A DNA stretch of 64,000 nt from Cheiracanthium punctorium (lineage: Eukaryota > Arthropoda > Arachnida > Araneae > Cheiracanthiidae), in contig JAWZYV010012283.1 of assembly GCA_038373885.1 (NCBI GenBank), positions 124,001-188,000 of the forward strand, in the 5' to 3' direction. The notes under the pieces were generated by a model. The model did not search any database. It was not told where the DNA came from and worked only from the letters and a program-made list of their open reading frames with translations. The position numbers and the translations under genes are program-made. Positions 58,601 through 64,000 of this stretch are shown here, in pieces. The stretch's first letter is position 1, and every line of letters begins with the position of its first letter.

Positions 58601-60428
58601 TTATAGTTTCACTAAAATCGGAGGATAACTTTATAATAAAAAGTCTGCAAATCTACATACATTTTGGAACACCTTTAGGAGCAGGTTAAATACAATTTTG
58701 GAACAGCACAAAAGCATACCGAAAAATGGTAATAATAAATACTTTCTTATTACCATTTTTCATATTACCATATTTATGTATGGTAATAATAAATACTTTC
58801 AAGTAACATTTACATATACTGTAACCTTCTGAGTAAGAGAGGGAAGGGAAACAGGGTTCCTACTGTTAAAATTGTACAAATTATGAATAAATGAATAAAA
58901 TAAAGATGTAGAATTTAAGCTGCCTTTTACATTTTAATTTTGCCACTGAACATAAAAGCAAATGGAAAAAAACTGCAATAAAACCTAAATATAGCAGCTC
59001 AAAAAAAAAAAAAAAAAAAATCTATTTTTTTACCTGCAAAAAATAAAAGAAAAAAAACTTAATTTTACAGATAAGAAATGCTTGTACTGTTTTATAAAAT
59101 AATCTGTTCTCTATGTTCTATTAATATTAGAATATACTGATATGCAAAGTGATTGAGAGCACAAAATACTTTATTAAAAGTAAGGAACACATTGTAGGAT
59201 TTACTTCACAAAATTTTATTTTGTGAGGTAAATCCTCTGAGGTAACACAAAAAAGAATAATTGGGGACAGTATTGAAGCGAAAATCCCATATCAAAGCAA
59301 TTTGGAATAAAATTATCCCTGAATCACAGTAACCTGTGCGTAATAACAAACATCAAACTAATAGTGACAAAATAAATATTAAACACATTACTTACTATTG
59401 GTGAGTTAAATTTGCAAATTATTACAATCAATTAAAAAATAGAAAATATTCAGGACTTGTAATATATTTTAGGTACATCAAAAATTGAGTAAAAAATAAA
59501 GTGATAACTTTGCAATAAAAACTTTTCATGCACAGCAAGTAAAATATCATCAAATAACAACATTCTTAGCAAAGATCACATCTATATGTGGAAGATAAAC
59601 AAAAGAAATAAATAATTAAACGGAAGTTTGAAAATACTTTTCATATCCAGTCTGGTAAATTACAAGGATTCAATGCTCAGAAGTGTAGCTAGAGGGGGAC
59701 ATTTGTCCCAGGGCATAGGATCCAAAAGGCACCAATTTGTATATAAAACTTTTTCCAGCGCATTTTGGTAAACAGGAAGTGATGCAAATTTGTTCTCGGG
59801 CACTGAAAATTCTTGCTACACCTCTGAGTACTGACCCCAATTAATAACCTAGATCTTCTTGAAGTCAGTTAAAAACTAGACTAAAGATATTTTTGAGTAA
59901 TATTCAAATATACATATGACAACATGTGAACACTGACAAGGTTATTGCACTTTGTTAATACTGCAGGCTTAAAAAATCTGAATTTACTAAGGAAGTAAAG
60001 TTTACATTTACATATTGTATTAGTAAAATTAAAAAATAATATATTTCATCTGTTTTTACCACTAATGGTGGTACATGTAATATGGTGTCAAAACTGGTAG
60101 GCTAGTTTTCGATTTGGTTTGTACCAAAGTACAGATATGAGATTAACAAAAAAGGAAAAAAAGTCTGAAAGAATGTCCAAACAACTTTTGAGCAATTATA
60201 CTTATGAATTTCAAGAGCAATAAATATTTTAATTTTTATTGATACTAAATCTATCTTACTTATATACAATTTTGCCTTACTGAAAAATCAGAAAATTTTT
60301 GAAAAAAATGAAAAAACTGAATTCTTTATAAACATTGAAAAAGGTCTGAATATTAAACTAAATTCTTAAATCTCATCTCTGAAAGTAGCATTTTACAGTT
60401 TACATTTTAAACAACAACAGCAGTGACA

Positions 60429-60465
<37 letters not shown>

Positions 60466-62579
60466 GTTACAGGAGTTTCAAGGTTTTACTTACAACATAT
60501 TTTTAAGAGGTAGTGAGGGTGCAGAGTAAAAAAATTAATCTGAAGGGACTAAAAATTGATTTTTATACTTTATTTCATTGTTACTTCATAAAATGTTGCA
60601 AATAAGACTTGATTTTGCAAGCAATTTATTAACTTGGTGTCAAATATGCAACTTGACATAAAAAATTTACATATAATAGAGATTAAATAAATGACAGAAT
60701 ATAGCATAACATAAAATGATATACTAAAGAGTTGCCTGGGTCAAATGCTTTAATAAAGAATACCACATTGAATTTTACTGTATAAATATTTATTGTTTTA
60801 CTCATTGATGTAACTTTACCAAAAGTTATACTTTTTTTTCTTTTAAGAACAGCCCTAATAACTTTCTCAATTTACATGAAATTTATAAAATTTAATACAT
60901 AGTCACTAACTGCCCCAAAGTAACATCACTTTAGGGAAAAAAAACTAAAAAAAAAAACATATAAATCAATTTGGAAAATAAGAAAAAAATAAACTAAACA
61001 AAAAAGTAAACATCTCAAAAAAAAAAAAAAAAAGTTATTGACAATTATGAAATTATGCGATACAAGCTTTGAAAAAATTAGACCGCAGAGATCAAAAGTA
61101 TGCAGACTTTGAACTAGTAATTAAGAACATTTAAAGAATAAATAAACAAATAAAACAAAAATATGAATACCACTTATAATGCCAATAGTTTCTTCTCTTT
61201 TACAGCATGCCACTGACAAAAATTCAATGGTTTTCCACAGGACCAGTTCAGAGTACTAGAAAATAAAAAGATAATAAAGTGATAAACAGCCAAAATCAAT
61301 CAGTTTTTCTTGTAACATATTTTATTCATCACTTGGCTCTGCAAGCTTTAAAGACAGGCTTCTCAAAAACTCGGTATAATTCAGAATGCTTCTTCATAGA
61401 CAGCATGATGAACTTTTATAGAACAACAAAACTGCAGGTCTTATCCCATTTTTAGGGAGAAATTCACGAAAGTGGAAACTGTATCTGATGGCTAATTCTC
61501 CCTCTATTTTGGACAATACAATATGTTATAAATTTTTCTCTGAGTATTTCACTTCTATAAATTAACCATTTGTATTGCCATAAATACAGCTTGTGAAGAG
61601 AAATTCTGAATTTTCAAATTTCTGACATAGTTGAATTCTTTTAAAACCTGTTCAGAAATTGCATTATTTCTTGTAAAAAAAAAAATAATAACTTGATTGA
61701 AACATTTTGTTTCTACTCAGTGAGACACTTAATGAAACACAATTTTTGTGAGAAATCTACTACCCATCTGATTCAGTGCTTAAGATATACATTCTTCTAA
61801 AATGGGATGCTTTGCAATGCAAATAATAATAATAATATAAAATTCACACAGACATGTGTATAAGGAACATTTATAACATATGATATGAATATAAAATTAA
61901 CTCCCAAATTTAAAAATACACTGAAACAGTAAATAATTAAAAATAAATACATACTTATATCTAAAGACATCCAAAGTAGTATTCACCCTTATCAAAGGTT
62001 CTTGAAAAATCACCCAGTCATCGCTGTTATTAACTCTCCTATATTTCAAGAAAATGAGTATTCAGTACATAAAAAACATTCTAAAAGTTTCGTTTTCTAA
62101 AGCAACCAATTTATATGAATATTCATTTATTATCAATTTATATATATTTAACTAATGACCACCCAAGGTAGGAGTCTTCAGTTAAAATTTACATTTAAAC
62201 ATTATCACAAGAACAAATGATTCGGTGGTAGATCGAGGGGTAATGGGATGAGTGGCTATAGGGCTTCAGTCCCCCCCCCCCCCAATCTCAAATCCAGGCA
62301 GCAATTACGACATAAAGTCGCTTGAGTCAGAAGTATGGGTCTAAATGGGGGCCCCCTTACATTTTGTTTCTTCACCGACTCTGACAATTGTCTTTCTGTA
62401 TTTTCCACAGTATTTACCCGCTTGCCCATGATAATCAGGGAACAATCATATTACATTAAATTTTTCAGTAATATTTGACTTATTTATTAAGATATATTTT
62501 TCAGTAATATTTGACTTATTTATTAAGATATATTTTTCAGAAATTTGTATATGAATGCATTTAAAATTATTTCAGATTT
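55681..62579. other. 7-kb interior between inverted arms
   Basis: AT-rich, with A-runs (58999-59018, 61018-61033), an (AAT)n run at 60431-60465 and a 36-bp unit repeated 2.2 times at 62461-62540. No known repeat family is recognised in the middle. Faint coding-like stretches appear at 56100-56604 (plus) and 61335-62040 (minus), described under findings. Whether this is intron sequence, a captured gene fragment or the body of a large element is open. Confidence 0.4.
62461..62540. repeat. 36-bp tandem duplication
   Basis: TTTTTCAGTAATATTTGACT plus 'tatttattaagatata' is repeated twice exactly, with the first 8 bases starting a third copy. Confidence 0.9.
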
Positions 62580-63590
62580 TAAATGCAAAAATAATGTGTA
62601 ACAGATAAACAGTGATAATTCGCAAGTAATAATATATTAAGATGCTAACATATCAAAAATATATACTTGTGCAATATATATGAGGAATATTTGAAATATA
62701 CACCCAATATTGTGGATACATTTTAAATAAATTTAATTTAAATTCATTAAGATTGACAATATAATGGGTAAATATTAATTTGCTACAATTTACATTAGTA
62801 TTTATTTCCAATTTAATGATAATATTGAATAATTAAGTATATGAACATGAAAAAATAAAAATACTATAAAATTAATTACTTGTCAATATTAGGAATACAT
62901 TAGAAATATTACCAATGTTTACCTAATATTGTGGATACATTTTAAATACATTTGGGCTAAATATTAACTTGCTGCTATGTAAAAATACTGGTTTGGGTTT
63001 TCAATGTTTTACAATCCTGTGAGGTGCTATTTGAAAGTTTATTGGTAATGGAACTACTTCAGAACTACTTCCAAAATATAGGCAATATTGCAGATACATT
63101 TCATTTAAATTCAGTAGAAAAAGGATTAAAATTATTTTGAATTTTTAAGTAAATTTTACCAATATCATAAATTTATTTACCCTTAATGATACCCAGTAGA
63201 AGACCCAAACTCTGAAATCCATGCTGTCTGCTTTCTCAACAATGTCAATAAATAATGAAATCTGTTCTGCTACCTGCAAGTTCAGAAAACCACAGAATAA
63301 TATTAAATACTTGAAAAATATAACATTAATGATATGGGCACCCATAAGGGGGGGGCTCAAGGTAGGGAACTTGCTCCCCCCCTAGGAGAGGAGAGCAGGG
63401 GCAGGGACATACCCCAAAAAAAATTCTGGGAGGGTCCAAAAATTTCGGAGGGGGTCCAAACGATGAAAAAGGCAGAAATTTTCACAAAAAGACTTCACCA
63501 TTATTGCTTTGTTAATAAAAACTGAAATTTCGGAGGTGTTACAGACCCCCACCCCCCTTCCTGGGTACGTCCTTGGCCAGAGGGTGACTG
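62580..63590 (-). repeat. Right arm of large inverted repeat
   Basis: Inverse partner of 54243-55680. Unit B is about 62580-63180 and unit A about 63420-63590. Between them, 63330-63420 is a G- and C-run-rich piece absent from the left arm. Identity with the left arm is perhaps 70-75% by eye. Confidence 0.7.
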
Positions 63591-64000
63591 GTGGGGCTTC
63601 AGCCACCCTCGAAATAAGTAAACATAAGAAATGGAGAAAATTACATATTCGTGGGTAATTTTGAAAGTTCAGCTTGAAATTTTTAAGGTTTAGATACGTC
63701 CCTAAGCCAAACTCACTCCACCCCCCCCCCACTTAAGTATGTTTTTTCAATCTGCAAAGATATGTTCTGATTAAATGAATTTAAAATGAAATATGCTAGA
63801 TAAATTTTAAGTTTATGAACATTTCCTATGCAATATGTGAAATAACCTTTATTAAAAATGAAGTCTTAAAAAAATGCAACTCAAAGCATGGCTTTTTCCA
63901 TAACATTACAGAAATAATTCAGCAATCAAAATTAATTGAATGTCAACAATATTATTTGAATTGTCTTAGACTGAACAAGTGTAAAGTAAGCTTTATTTAA
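63591..64000. other. Noncoding right edge
   Basis: Has a C run at 63719-63731. The short open frame reaching the window end (63815 on) shows no recognisable motif and no splice support. Confidence 0.35.

Larger units (their letters stand above)
48093..64000 (+). other. Start of intron 3 (at least 15.9 kb)
   Basis: Begins with GTAAGTTT. I found no further plus-strand exon with the WxDxR or Cys-loop motifs expected next, so the intron seems to run past the window edge. It contains a 217-bp TIR element, the 1.18-kb inverted-repeat element, an R1 copy, the AGAGTGA array and the large inverted arms. Confidence 0.5.

Noticed and set aside
63194..63273. Exon-like minus-strand segment (VAEQISLFIDIVEKADSMDF) after a TTGCAG acceptor
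   Set aside because: It falls at the edge of the right inverted arm, the donor is weak, and no neighbouring exon joins in phase.
63382..63732. 116-codon minus-strand open frame
   Set aside because: It covers unit A and homopolymer C/G runs of the dispersed repeat.

Overview
This is a roughly two-thirds AT eukaryotic window. It has no long open reading frame, consensus spliceosomal signals at the few exon candidates, and tRNA-derived SINEs. It also holds relics of several animal DNA-transposon superfamilies (P/THAP, Tc1, mariner, pogo/Tigger, hAT) and many small inverted-repeat elements. Together with a Cys-loop ligand-gated channel gene carrying introns of 10 kb and more, this suggests an arthropod genome, possibly a chelicerate such as a spider. 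The species call is inference.

Region 1 (1-13 kb) is a graveyard of DNA transposons. In order it holds a 228-bp-arm inverted repeat (2-1085), a pogo/Tigger-like transposase tail with in-frame stops (1272-1751), a mariner transposase relic directly downstream (2331-2766), a tRNA-SINE, a THAP/P-element-like transposase relic without its catalytic core (4589-6079), a GC-rich hAT-type MITE with an 8-bp target duplication (7521-7887), a fold-back element with two abutting palindromes (8955-9460), a Tc1 transposase relic (11345-12023) and a large fold-back that repeats the Tc1 3' end in inverse (12086-12705).

Region 2 (13-37 kb) is AT-rich and mostly without recognisable genes. It holds SINEs, hAT-like and pogo-like MITEs, short palindromes and tandem repeats, and a Helentron/DINE-like element with about eight 155-bp units (23772-25405). 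A possible upstream first exon lies at 26956-27067.

Region 3 (37-64 kb) is the 5' part of one plus-strand gene for a Cys-loop (GABA-A/glycine/GluCl-like) ligand-gated ion channel subunit. Exon 1 (37118-37219) encodes a signal peptide, exon 2 is 46812-46882, and exon 3 (48025-48092) is 68 bp, the size of the equivalent exon in GABA-A receptor genes. Splice phases agree across all three. The remaining exons must lie past the right edge. Its introns carry the most striking repeats: a 2.26-kb element with 0.8-kb terminal inverted repeats and an AGTT duplication (41577-43831), a 1.18-kb inverted-repeat element (49897-51080), an array of AGAGTGA motifs (53980-54246), and a pair of 1.0-1.4-kb inverted arms enclosing about 7 kb (54243-63590).

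No rRNA, functional tRNA, CRISPR array or bacterial-type operon is present. The supported genic content is the channel gene; almost everything else is mobile-element material. All similarity calls were made by eye.
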